Shown: one piece after another, positions 45,901 through 57,357 of the stretch | Numbering within the stretch: the first letter of the stretch is position 1 | How the letters are laid out: each line of letters opens with the position of its first letter | Source: Parietaria judaica | Taxonomy: Eukaryota; Streptophyta; Magnoliopsida; Rosales; Urticaceae | DNA length: 64,000 nt | Assembly (NCBI GenBank): GCA_954871525.1 | Contig: OX940871.1 | Location: 24,278,586 to 24,342,585, forward strand | Reading direction: 5' to 3' | Program-made: the position numbers and the translations under genes | The notes under the pieces: generated by a model | The model's input: the letters and a program-made list of their open reading frames with translations, nothing else | Databases searched by the model: none | What the model was told of the DNA's origin: nothing

Positions 45901-46001
45901 TGTATCTGTGTGGGGTCCGGTGCTTATAGTGAAGTCCGTCTGTCTGAAGAGTGAAGACCGGCTTTCTCATTCCCAATTCATTCATTCAGTCAGTCCTCTT
46001 C
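42930..46001. other. Repeat-rich spacer between NFXL1 and the K+ transporter
   Basis: From 43140 to 44360 short phrases around CCGGGTACCC and GGATCTGG recur in both orientations, the trace of an old element related to that at 15540-15890. From 44740 to 45230 lies GC-richer sequence with no intact frame, probably a transposon remnant. From about 45369 to 45830 the ends GCGTAATAGCCAAATAAAAA and its diverged inverse (TTTTTATTTGACTAGC) suggest another foldback element. No gene is supported. Confidence 0.45.
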
Positions 46002-49000
46002 ATGGATCATCGACTCAGTCCTCCTGCTACTCTCTACTCTCACCACTTCAAGGTTCTCATCTTCTTCTTCTTTCACGCTTTCGATTCTCTTCTTTCCATC
46101 TTACACTTGCTTTTGGTTCAACTGGAATTGCAAATGCCGCTTGGGTTTTGATCAGATTTGATTTATTTCGGTTTTCTTCAAGTGTTGGTAATCTGAAAGC
46201 TGTATCGGATCTTATGACCAGTCAAGGATTGAAGTTTCTAGAGCATTCCTTACTTGCTGAATAGAAGGAAACGATAGAGAAGACTGTTGAACAAGATTTG
46301 AACTAACAGGAGAAAATGGATTGTTGAACAAGACATGGATCTTTCGTGTGTTGAGTCAAAGAGGGCTTTAATTTGATTTGGAATCTGGATCAGAAGTTTT
46401 GACCTTTGTGTGTGTTGATTGGTTGCACCATTCCATCAGTGCAAACTCAACAGAGGATACTTCAATTAAGATGGAAAAAAAAGTTATTATCTTGTTGATA
46501 TTCGAAACCAAATGACCGGAATACTTTAGAGATTTGCAATCACTTTCATGGTTTGTTTTTAAAAAGGTCTCACCTCTGCGAGCTGAGGGTGTTTTCCGCT
46601 CAGAGGCTTACGCGTCTTGGTTGCCCCACGAGGCGTACGCTCCTCGCCCCTTAACTTAAACGCTTTAGGACCGTTCTGAGGCGTTCAAGAGTCTCATAAT
46701 AGACATGAGAAAGTTAAATGCCACATAAAGCTGCCACACAGTAGGCAGTTAACAGTTTAAGTTAGACTAATGCTAACAGAAGTAGAATTTGGGTACTTTC
46801 AGATTCATAATAAAATTTAATCTCCATCTTTTTTTTTTTTTTTGGTTCTTTCCCTCAAAATAATGTAAAATATATATTTTTAAACTATATAATTATACGT
46901 TATTGAGGCTTATGCTTCAAATGCCTCGTGGCTTATGCCTTGAGGCACTGCAACGCCTCGAGGAATAAGCCTTTTCAAACCTTTCTTCCTAGTGTTTTAG
47001 GCCAAAACCTTCAAATCCTATATTCTACTAGTTTTAGGAAGTAGAGATTTTAACTTTATTTCCAATGTTTAGACATTTGAGCATTGAACAATGTTGAGGT
47101 GTTACTCGGTCCGCCGTTATAATTGCTGATATACTTGAGCGTCGAATATTTTCCAACATGCTTAAATGCCTCGGTCCACCGTTCAGTAATGACCCTTGTA
47201 TCGGCAATTAATTGCTTCCACGAGGCTGTCTTATTTACTCACTCGGAAATAGATAAGTATAGGTGTTGCTTGTTAGTTACAAATAATTTTGAATCATTGA
47301 AAAATCTAATTAGTCAAATTTATAGGAGTTCATAACTGTTTGCTCTGATTTTTCTTTCTTCACAGAGTGATAGCTGGAGGCATACGCTTCTTTTATCATT
47401 CCAAAGCCTCGGAGTACTGTACGGTCAGTTAAGTAGTGCTCCTTTATACGTATTTGGGACGATTCCGCCTAAAGATTTTGTTTCCCATGAGACTCCCTAT
47501 GGACTCTTCTCCTTCATCTTCTGGACTATGACCATAATTTCATTAGTGAAGTACACCCTTATAGTACTGAGGGCCGACGACGATGGAGAAGGTACACGTG
47601 TTTCCTCGAGTAACTATCGGAGTTTCTCTGGTTTATTAGTGTCAATTGAGTATTGACTATCTTCTTCAAAACGTTGTTGTAGGTGGTACTTTTGCTTTGT
47701 ACTCAATCCTGTGCAGACATGCCAAAGTGGGCCTGATTCCGAGCGATACAGGCGTACATGAGGAAAGGCAATTTGGGACGGTGAGTCCTAAAATCAGAGA
47801 AGATTCAAGAGCGAGAAGGGCCATTGCAAAACACAAAAGCAGTCATTACCTAATGTTGTTCGTCGCTTTGTTTGGTGCTTGCCTGGCGATCTGCGACGGG
47901 GTTCTTACTCCTGCTCTTTCGGGTTCGTCATTATCAATTATCTTTCAAGACTTAATTTCACTTCATTCCACTTGAGATAATTCATATTTTTCTGTTCTCT
48001 CCAACAGTGTTATCGGCTTCCTCAGGCTTTGGAAGATCCTTGGCTGATATTACATGTAAGGGACGGCTGTAGCTTGAATACAATAGAATTATGATTTGAT
48101 GGATTCTTCTAAATATACATGCAATCATTGCTTATTTGCTATGAATATTTTTGGTTCCTATCAGTTTCACATTCAGAGAAAAAACAACTGGCGATTTCAA
48201 AAGCATTAAAAGAATGTAAGTTCGCCATCGTCATTATTGTATTACTGACCGATATTCTTCACTTTTTATTCAACTGTAATTCATTTTATTTATAAGTTTT
48301 CATCCATATTGCTGCGTCTATTCGGCACTTGAAATGGTTTCAGATGTACCGGTTCCTTCTGCGTGTGCAATACTGGTATGCATTTTCACGCTGCAGCACT
48401 ACGGAAGTCATAAGATTGGATTCATCTTCGCTCCAATTGTCATTATTTGGCTAATCTTTATTAGCGGAGTGGGCATTTATAATATATTCTATTGGAACCC
48501 ACATATATTCCGGGCGATTTCCCCAACTTACATGTACAGATTTGTCATCAGTTCTCATATTGACGGTTGGAGGTCGTTGGGCAGTATCGTTCTGTGTATT
48601 GCAGGTTAATTATGTTTATTTCATTACATCTGGCGAAATTTGTCTAGTTTCGGAATTTGACTGAATCTAGATATGCTGTTTATCTTAACAGGATCAGAGG
48701 CAATGTTTGCCGGTTTGGGTCATTTCTCTAAGAAATCTGTCAAGGTTACATAAGCATCTCTTTCGATGAATAGAAAACTATAATCCAATACGACTCACGA
48801 ACGTTTTACTTCATTGCAGATAACGTTCATTTGCTTAATTTATCCAGTTCTCCTTTTGTGCTATGCGGGTCAAACTGCATATATTTCAAAGCACTTGCAC
48901 GTTGAGGATTTTAATCATCTGAGTGAATCTGTGCCCGGTAAGCTTTGTTAGTCTTTTCAGGTCGCTGCTGAACCTCTCTAACCATGGAAATTGCAGGTCA

Positions 49001-50523
49001 TTTTCGCCAAGTCTTTGTGGCGTTATCACTTCTTGCTTCCGCTGTCGGAAGCCAAGCAACAATAACAGCTAGTTTTTCCATCATAAACCAATGTCTGGCG
49101 CTGGGTTGCTTCCCGAGAGTTAAAGTAATTCATACTTCGGATAAGATTCATGGGCAGGTCTATATTCCTGATATCAACTGGCTATTGATGGTGCTTAGCC
49201 TCACTGTCACTATTGGTTTTCATGACATTATGAAAATTGGAAGTGCAACAGGTAAAAATCGCTTCTTTTCCTGACATACTGACTCTCGGGATTCTTCAAA
49301 TTAAACTTATTAGCTATAAGAAATAACAAGTTTGCAAAATAATTCAGTCGATGTAGCTATGTTTACTTTAAATAAAATGGACAACATTATCCGCGACTTT
49401 AGTAGAACATCAGTTTACTTGATTTTGTTTTTTAGGTAGTATTTTGAAATCTTCATCAATTTCGACATTATTTGAACCGTCTGCAGGCTTGGCCGTAGTT
49501 TCCGGAATGCTGGTAACAACTTGTCTCATGTCACTAGTGATTTCTCTGTACTGGGAGAAGAAGTTTTTCAAGTCCGTGGCTTTTCTAGTGTTCTTTGGAT
49601 TCGTGGAAGGCTTGTATATATCAGCGTGCTTGTTGAACATTCACAAAGGAGCGTGGTTTCCGCTGGTCCTCGTTGCAATCTCGTTCACTGTCATGTTCGC
49701 ATGGCACTATGGAACGATGAAGAAGTACGAGTTCGACGTAGAGAACAAGGTCCCAACAGAATGGCTGACCGAACTGAGCCCAGGGCTGGGAGTTTCGCGA
49801 GTGCCAGGCATAGGCTTCATCTACACTGATATCGTAGCCGGAATTCCGGCCTTCTTCTCACACTTCATCACCAATCTCCCAGCCTTTCACCAAGTCCTCA
49901 TCTTCGTGTCCTTCAAACCACTCCCTGTGCCATGTGTCCACCCGAGCAAGAGGTACCTCGTCGGCAGAATCTCACCTAGAGAGCACAAGATATACCGCTG
50001 CGTCGTTAGGTACGGCTACTGCGATCACATCAGGGACACAGACGATTTTGAGGAGCAGATCATCGGCGCGATCGGCGAGTTCATATCTCTCGAAGAAAAC
50101 GATCATGAGTCGCTGACTTCTCCTCAGGGAAGAATGGTCGTAGTTGGAAAGCCATCGCCCGAAGGGAAAGCCCTGATTCCGCTCGATGACTCCCATTCTT
50201 TCAGCAGATCTCCAAGGAGCCCCGTGGCCGAGACTTCAGAAAGAGGGAAAAGAAAGAAGGTCCGGTTTGTGCTGCCTCCAGAGAGCCCCATGATGCGAGG
50301 CTCGGTTAGGGCGGAGTTGCAGGAGTTGATCGACGCCAGGGAAAGCGGCACAGCATATTTCCTGGGACAGTCCCATCTCACAGCGCGCAAAGGCTCGAGC
50401 CTCATGAAGCGCTTCCTCGTGGCGACGTACACACTCTGCGACAAGAACAGCCGCGAGCCACCGGTGGCGCTTAACATCCCGCATGCCGCACTCGTCGAGG
50501 TCGGGATGGTCTACACCATCTGA
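46002..50523 (+). CDS. KUP/HAK/KT potassium transporter (779 aa, 10 exons)
   Basis: A proton-coupled K+ uptake carrier of the plasma membrane or an endomembrane. Exons: 46002-46052, 47366-47591, 47683-47922, 48008-48055, 48165-48215, 48344-48604, 48692-48744, 48820-48937, 48997-49251, 49487-50523; the total is 780 codons with the stop. Family blocks: [125 protein letters not shown] and the C-terminal MKRFLVATYTLCDKNSREPP. About twelve membrane helices are followed by a hydrophilic tail of roughly 280 residues, as usual. The first exon codes for only 17 residues and is the least certain part. The motif normally GDxGTSPLY reads GQLSSAPLY (Q38). No subgroup is assigned. Confidence 0.92.
46560..46990. 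repeat. Degenerate GCCTC-rich repeat in transporter intron 1
   Basis: Phrases such as GAGGCTTACGCG, GAGGCGTACGC, GAGGCGTTCAAG, GGCTTATGCCTTGAGGC and ACGCCTCGAGG recur in both orientations in this part of the 1.3 kb first intron. It resembles a small dispersed plant repeat. Class and limits are not clear. Confidence 0.4.
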
Positions 50524-50987
50524 AGTTTTGCGATATAGAATAACTGGACAGAGGTTTTGCAATGTAGCTTGTTGTGTACAGCAGGAAAGTTAAGGCAAGA
50601 TTAGAAAGATACAAGTCATTGTTAACTGTTACAGTACTCGATGCTATACAAAATATGACAATTAAAGCAAAAAGTTAATTTTTTTTTTTAGATGAAAAAA
50701 AGTTGAGTCAGTTCTCAGATAGTTATTTATAAATCACAAGTAGCTTTAATTCACAGCAGAAACGATAATAAAAATTAGCAATCTACAAGTAAAAGCATCA
50801 GGTGTGCCGGGGCAGCCTAGACTCACCCATTCCGCCTCGAGACAAACAGGTTGGATCGGTAATGCTCCGCTTATATATATATATATATATATTATATTTT
50901 ATAATTCATATTTTGATTTCACAATTCAATACAACATTTACTCATTCACTATATATGTCGCCCTGAGGAGAAATCGCTGAACCGTCT
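50524..50987. other. Transporter 3' region and spacer
   Basis: Presumed 3' UTR, then AT-rich DNA with a short TA run at about 50873-50891. Nothing else is supported. Confidence 0.4.
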
Positions 50988-51002
50988 TCTCAATGACCAT
51001 CC

Positions 51003-51802
51003 TTTTTTTTTAATGGGTGGCACCAGGGCCGACTCTGACTTTATCGGGGCCCTAGGCGAAAAAAATAATGAAAGCGATGCATTTTATTTTATTTTTATTA
51101 TTAACAATAATTTATTATGGTTCATAAAAATAAGTTAGTAGTGAAAACAATATTTTTTTTTATCACAAATAATATATTAACTTTTATATTTAGTTATTTA
51201 CAATAAAAAATAAAATGCGGTATTAAATAGTTGTGGAAACTTTTGTTTTATTTTATGTATATATATATTAATTGATCAGGTATAAAATGAGATGTAATAA
51301 ATTAAAAAGTACAAGAAAAAGAGGAGTCCCTCCATTTGTATACGTCATGTTTAAAAATAATTGAAAACTATTCTTATCTGAATACTAAAAAAAAAATTAA
51401 AATATAGAAAAAAGAAGGCCTACCAAAAGTGTGTCAAGTCAACAACGCAAATGACTGATATCCATTAGATAAAGTTCAAGGCAACAATAGTAGATTTAGT
51501 TATTATTTTGGGCCCTCCAATAACGATTTTGAGGCCCCATGCCTAGTGTGTTTTTTCCTCAAAAATCCGAGGCCCTAGGCCTGGGCTTAGTCAGCCTTGG
51601 CCCAAGACCGACCCTGGGTGGCACTATCGACCAAGGTTACAATGCACTCTCGCATGACTTAAATATATTCATTGTAAGAACACGTGACACTATTGGCCAA
51701 GTTTACAATAATGTAACTCATTTGAGACCCATGGGGGTTTGAACCCATGACCTCTTGAATAGAGGAGTGGTGAGTTACCACTTGGCCAAGCAAGCTTGGT
51801 TG
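51003..51802 (-). mobile_element. tRNA-derived SINE, minus strand, interrupted by a hAT element
   Basis: Read on the minus strand from 51802: an A box in TTGGCCAAGTGGTAACTC, a B box in GGGTTCAAACCC, a body with CTTGGCCAATAGTG, and a tail ATAGTGCCACCCATTAAAAAA. The tail is split by the hAT element at 51024-51616. Direct repeats TCTCAATGACCATCC flank the whole at 50988-51002 and 51803-51817. Without the hAT element and one target copy the SINE is about 199 bp. Its tail matches the SINE at 55307-55514. Confidence 0.8.
51024..51616. mobile_element. hAT-type non-autonomous element (593 bp) inserted in the SINE tail
   Basis: The terminal inverted repeats are CAGGGCCGACTCTG and, inverted at the right end, CAGGGTCGGTCTTG. 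Perfect 8-bp duplications GGTGGCAC lie at 51016-51023 and 51617-51624. Both features are typical of the hAT superfamily. The interior is AT-rich with no transposase. Subterminal GGGGCCCTAGGC and GAGGCCCTAGGC phrases near the two ends are also inverted relative to each other. Confidence 0.88.
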
Positions 51803-51919
51803 TCTCAATGACCATCCTCGAATACGCAAATTACAGTTTTGAAACATATAACTCCGACTTCGGATATGGCATTTGTTCGGATTTGGAGATTGTAGTCTCA
51901 TAGTCAGGCGTTATCATTA

Positions 51920-52115
51920 CAAAGGTTGATGTTAAAATGTCATCCCCGACAGCAGGGTCCAAAGTTTCCAAACTCGATCATCTTAACACTAACCTCGGAT
52001 GAAATTTAGCAATAATAAATAATCGAGTTCGATGTTAATATAACATCCCCGACCAATGAGGGTCGGCATTAACATAACCGAGTTCGATGTTAATATAACA
52101 TCCCCGACCCAGAGG
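51920..52115. repeat. Short tandem array of GATGTTAATATAACATCCCCGACC-type units, cut to its core
   Basis: The core GATGTTAATATAACATCCCC occurs at about 52031 and 52086, 55 bp apart, each followed by GACC. A diverged copy (GATGTTAAAATGTCATCCCC) lies near 51927. The function is unknown and it is probably a decayed transposon. Confidence 0.65.
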
Positions 52116-52324
52116 TAACTATGTCCTAAGTCGGTGATATTAACGCCAAAATCTTGTATAATAACCTCAGATTCGTGGTCATGGCGACTCCGAATTCGGA
52201 GATAATAACCTTGGAGTCGGCGTTGTTAAAAAGATACTTTCGATAGATGTCTTTAATGAGGACCTCAGGTTTTAGCAACATGAGAATACAAGAAATCTAG
52301 TACCTAGTACAAGAGGTCCATGGT

Positions 52325-52327
<3 letters not shown>

Positions 52328-52401
<74 letters not shown>
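52328..52401. repeat. Long TA microsatellite
   Basis: About 36 uninterrupted TA dinucleotides. Such a long perfect run should be length-variable between individuals and is prone to assembly error. Confidence 0.95.
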
Positions 52402-52404
<3 letters not shown>

Positions 52405-53998
52405 TAAGATTTAGAAGGCTCGCCATGAAAATTAGGTATTTGTTGTTGTTCTTTGAAAAGTCGCCGACAATGAGATGAGGGCCGGTGAAAGCTAAGCACC
52501 ACCATGGTCTCCACCGGAAAAGATAAAATTAGAAACAAACAAGGAAGAAAATCTTTGAAGTGGCCCCCCCAATAACGAGAGAAAAAGGAAGGAAAAAATA
52601 AACTTCGGAGGTCCTTGAGAGAATATAAAAAATAAATATGATCCCAATCGCATACATCTCACTACTTATATGAAATTTTGCGGCAAAATGGGAAGCAAAC
52701 AGTAAAAATCACTAGTTTTTGAATTTTGAAACATTCGTTACCAAGCTTCGACTTTTACCAACTTTCATCACTAGATAATAATTTTCCATATATATATGGA
52801 TATCCGCAATGTAAATACTAATTTTCTTTTAAAAAAATAACAATAAGTTTTAACTTTTTAACCGAACAAAGTTTCAAAACTCTAAATTGTAAAGTTGTTT
52901 AACTTTCATCCACCGTCTCTTAGTCAAATGCCACATATCATCTAATGGATCGCTAATGCTATGTCATTCGCCTGCCCATGGCATTTTAATTTTTTTCTTC
53001 TTTAAAAAAAAAATCAACTTTCAAAATTTTATTAATAATTTTTATACCGAAAAGCCGAATAGGATACGAGTAATGAAAGTTTAAGAGTTGGAACCGGATA
53101 TTTGGAGACCATTGTATTTTTAAAAATATTATTTATGTTTAATTGTATTATTAAAATTATTACTATTTGTGTTATGAATGTAAATTTTTTATAAATTAAT
53201 AATGTTAGGACCGTCAAAATTTATTATATTATAGAATTATTAATTTATATAGTATTAGTTATATGACCTATATAACTTTTTAATCCTTATACAAATATAT
53301 CAAGAATATATTAATCATTATACATAGTTTAAAGATGATATTACTAACATAGAGTTTTTTTTTTTTTTTTTTTTTTTATGGTGAAATAGAGTTTGTTTTA
53401 TGCAATGATGCCATTATAGTGACAATCACTTTGAACAATTTTTTTGCTACATCACAAAATTATACAAGATCAGACCTTCTTAATGTTATGAGAAAGCTTA
53501 AAGTTGAAGTTGAATGAGAGATAAATTTCAAGTATAAGCAAATAACTTCATAATCATATTTTAAAAACACAACATAATTAGTTAGTTAGTGTAGTTTGTT
53601 TCTATTTAAGATGATTTCTTAACTATTTATGCAATGTTATATTTCAGTTTTTAATATTGAATGAAATTATATATCACTTAGGACCTATATACTTCTAAAA
53701 AATTATTATCTTATGGATTTAGCTAATTAGGCCCGAATCGGAACCAGAAAAAATTATTATTTAATCGAGGTTATTAATTTATCGAATATAAATTTATCGA
53801 GATTGTATTGTATATTGATATTAAAAGTCATATACATATAATTGTGTTTGTTTTAGTCTTTCGATATTCAAAAGCAAATTTAGCTTACCAAATATCGGCC
53901 TGACTTAGTAAGCCCAATCATCCTAGCCCGAGAAGCCCATGGACGTACAAGGCAGTTAAGGAAGGTGCACATGGCTTGAGGAGCAAAAGTTGTTATGG
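52402..53998. other. AT-rich intergenic stretch
   Basis: No gene, RNA or clearly bounded element. It contains a T-homopolymer near 53357-53378. Confidence 0.5.
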
Positions 53999-54007
53999 TC
54001 TATTTAT

Positions 54008-54455
54008 GGGATAATAGCGGCATAAGTCCTCAACCTTTATTAAACTGGGGCGGCATAGCCCCAACCTCATTTAATAGCGGTATAAGTACCAAAAGATGAT
54101 TTCCATCCATATTTGACTAACAGAAGTAGTCAACGTTTGTGTGGTCAGCTTCTCGTCAACGTGGACGCCACGTAATCCGACATGTCACCATAAATGTCAT
54201 CCTCGCGTCATCAAATTTAATGCAAAATTAATGTCGATTGCATTAAATTTGATGACGCGAGGATGACGTGTATGGTGACATGTCGGATTATGTGGCGTCT
54301 ATGTTGACGATAAGCTGACCACGCAAACGTTGACTACTTCCGTTAGTCAAATATGGACGAAAATCATCTTTTGGTACTTATATCGCTATTAAATGGGGTT
54401 GGGGCTATGCCGCCCCAATTGAATAAAGGTTGAGGACTTATGCCGCTATTATCCC
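54008..54455. mobile_element. Foldback MULE-type miniature element (448 bp), well preserved
   Basis: The two arms (about 54008-54225 and 54240-54455) are nearly perfect inverted copies joined by a loop of about 15-20 bp. The termini are GGGATAATAGCGGCATAAG and its inverse. Perfect 9-bp target duplications TCTATTTAT lie at 53999-54007 and 54456-54464. The high arm identity and intact duplication make it the youngest of the foldback elements here. RNA from it would fold into a long hairpin. Confidence 0.9.
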
Positions 54456-54464
54456 TCTATTTAT

Positions 54465-55290
54465 TAATTAGAAAAGTTAAGAGATTTTAGTTGCTCGGTT
54501 TATTTTCCTTACGAAATTCATTATTGTTACAATTTTAGTGAACTTCCCTCATTTTTGTACTTCACATTTTCCTTCAACAAAAGAGAATCATTATTCTCCC
54601 AAATTCTCTTATTGGTTTTTTATTTTTTTATAGATTATCCTTCATGATTTGGTATAGTGATTCGACTTTGGAACTAACATAAAAAAGGTTGATGATATAG
54701 ATCATACTTCTTGTGATATGTGGATATTTTTATCATAAATTTCCCGTAGTTATATCACATTGAGATAAGCTTTAGTTAATTTAGGATATGATCAGTCATT
54801 TAATATGTGTGGATATAAATTAATATCTTAACAAAATTTAATCAACCAAATCAGCAATAGTATATAAATAACCAAATTATATGTCAAAATTTATATGTGA
54901 ATTTAACCACCATGGTTTTCAAAAGTAATGATCACTTTAATTATTACAAACTTTGCATATGTAAAGCCGATATATATATATATATATGTATATTAAAATA
55001 AACTATTAGTATTCTAAATATATTATATAAAGTTGTTTGCTTTAATGAAAACTTGTGATTGCATTGCTTATTGCACGTAGTATATGTATGGCCCATATTT
55101 ATATATGCACTCATCAACAATCATCAACTATGAGTACCATCAAATTTATTATGTTATCATATGAATGGCATATATTGAGATAAGTTAAAAAAATTATGGC
55201 AAAAATAGTCAAGTTTCACATTTTGGATTTTTTTTAGAATTCCATCCATATTCTCTTAACTCACCTGACATTTGCCAATTTTAACATTTA
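54465..55290. other. AT-rich intergenic stretch
   Basis: No gene or bounded repeat seen; a short TA run at about 54970-54988. Confidence 0.5.
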
Positions 55291-55306
55291 AACACGTTTT
55301 AATGAG

Positions 55307-55514
55307 GCTTGCTTTGTCTAGTGGTAAATCCACTACAATAAGACTCTTCATGAGGTCCTGGGTTCAATCCCTTGAGACACGAGAAATTGCGTATATTTGT
55401 CATCTTGGCCAATAGTGCCTGCCGCCAATAGTGCCGGTTATTCTTACCGTGATAATATATCTTGTAATACGAATACATATAATCTTGGCCAATAGTATCA
55501 TCCCATTAAAAAAA
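55307..55514 (+). mobile_element. tRNA-derived SINE, plus strand (208 bp)
   Basis: It starts GCTTGCTTTGTCTAGTGG (A box) and has a B box GGGTTCAATCCC about 45 bp later. The body holds CTTGGCCAATAGTG twice (one copy as CTTGGCCAATAGTATC), and it ends ATCCCATTAAAAAA. The target duplications AACACGTTTTAATGAG (55291-55306) and AACATGTTTTAATGAG (55515-55530) differ at one base. It is the same family as the SINE at 51003-51802. Confidence 0.85.
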
Positions 55515-55530
55515 AACATGTTTTAATGAG

Positions 55531-56650
55531 AGCATAATATTTTTAATGATTAAATTAAACAATTAAAATTACGTGACAAATAAATAAAATTATTAGAAAC
55601 TCCCTTGTCCCTAAATCTAAGAATCATATCAACATTAGCCCTAAGTCCCTAACTATCTTCACTGAGACACCGAGGATACCTAACTTCCTTATTCAACGAC
55701 GAATCTCACGGCTAGAGCAAGTAGATGACGACAAAGGCGACGATAAAGGCGATGACAATTTCGTCCCAGATTTTTGTATGTTGTGAAAGCAACTTAAAGA
55801 GCTCAGATTGCTTAGTTTTTGGTGAAAGCGACTTTAAAGTATGCACACTCTATGTGGCTGGAAATTATAGTTCTGTGTTTGTGGTTTGCCTCTCATGTGA
55901 TGTGGTCCTCCAAAATTTATGTCTGCTAGGGTTATGTGGTGCTTGTTTTTTAAGGGGAAAGGGTTAGGGACTGGTTCTAAGAATTTAGGAAAAAGGAGTT
56001 TTTAATTATTTTATTTATTTATTCGTTATGATATTTGAATTGTTCAGCTTAATTGTTTTTATATATTTAATTGTTATGCTCTCATCAAAACATGTTTAAA
56101 TGGACATGACATGGATTTACAATAATAGAAAGAAGATTCATCCTAATGCGGGAGGTATTAGAGGTATATTTAGATTTACAATAATATGATCTATCTTTGT
56201 TTGTTCTACTTAATTTTATTAATATTGTCAATGCTCATAAATGGATTAACGTCGAACCCGGCCCTTGGTTTTAGCCCCGAGCCAGACTCGGTGGTCGCAT
56301 GGGCGGTTAAAGGTGAAGTTAATGGGTTTGACTAATGTCTTGACTTAGATGAAGGAAAAATGTTTGTCCCCAGCAAAGCTTCGAGCTATTTCTGATGACA
56401 ATTGGCTTGGCAATGACGAAGTTGTCATCTCCAGCAAGCCTCTTCGTAGGAAGGTCGTCATTGAATGAGGCTTATGGCGAGCCCTAGCCTCGAGGTCGAC
56501 GGTCTTGGCAGCAATGTCCTTGATGGCGAGATGCTCCAGGTCGGCGTGATCGTTCCAATGAGTTGACTCCGAGTTATATCTTGACGACCCGACGAACCGT
56601 TGAATTGTCCTTGGGGACATTAAGGCGGTAAAATGTCCCTGTTACTTGCA
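55531..56650. other. Spacer with two unremarkable open frames
   Basis: Open frames at 55725-55967 (+) and 56345-56620 (-) show no domain. The region 56250-56630 is GC-richer (phrases such as GTCGAACCCGGCCCTTGG) and may be the remnant of a larger retroelement. No gene is supported. Confidence 0.4.
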
Positions 56651-57357
56651 CACAGTAGCGGAATCAGGATTTCAGTTCAGTTGATGCACAATATAAACTT
56701 TTAATGATTTTTTAAAGTAAATATTTAATAATTTTATTTTTCAAGCACATAAATAACAACAATCTTCGATACTAAAAAATATAATTCATACTAAAATACA
56801 ATATAACTTCAAAATAAAATAAAATAATTCTTATGCCAATTTTAACGTTTATTATTAACAATGTAGATGAAATTTAATAAAAAATTATCATAATAATATT
56901 ACAACTTTCATTATAAAAATATAAATAATTTTTATCTCTATTTTATAACACAAGATATATATAAATTTTTTTCCAAAAAAAATAATACTTCTTTTTACCA
57001 AATAAAAAGTTTAAGTTTTTATTTTCGAACACATAAATAACAATAATTTTTTATATTCTAAAAAATGTGATATAGCTTACAAATTAAAAACTATCAATTC
57101 TTATTTCACTTTTAAGGTTTGTTATTAACAATTTATATAAAATTTAATAGGAAAGGAAAAGTAATAATAGGTCTTGAAAATAAAAAAGAGTTTGCTAGGA
57201 TTCGAACTCATGACCACCTAAGAAATAGGAACTCATAGTAATTCAACTCAACCACATGACCCACAGTCTTTTGTTGTTGGGCAATTGACTTTGAAGTTAC
57301 TCATATGATATCAACTGATTTTTTTTTCTTTCAAAATAATAATTTTTTCGTTTAAAT
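56651..57357. repeat. Unclassified dispersed element with a tRNA-like segment
   Basis: It starts around CAGTAGCGGAATCAGGATTTC. The phrases CTTTTAATG-TTTTTTAAAG and TTATTAACAATGTAGATG/TTATTAACAATTTATATA recur. On the minus strand 57185-57270 has B-box-like GAGTTCGAATCC and A-box-like TGGTTGAGTTGAA, as in a degraded SINE or tRNA-derived piece. The limits are not resolved. Confidence 0.4.

Noticed and set aside
51700..51802. Possible tRNA gene on the minus strand
   Set aside because: Same reason: boxes are present, but flanking duplications and the shared tail mark a SINE.
55307..55365. Possible tRNA gene (A and B boxes)
   Set aside because: No cloverleaf with acceptor stem could be folded, and the sequence continues into an A-rich tail with target duplications, so it is a SINE.
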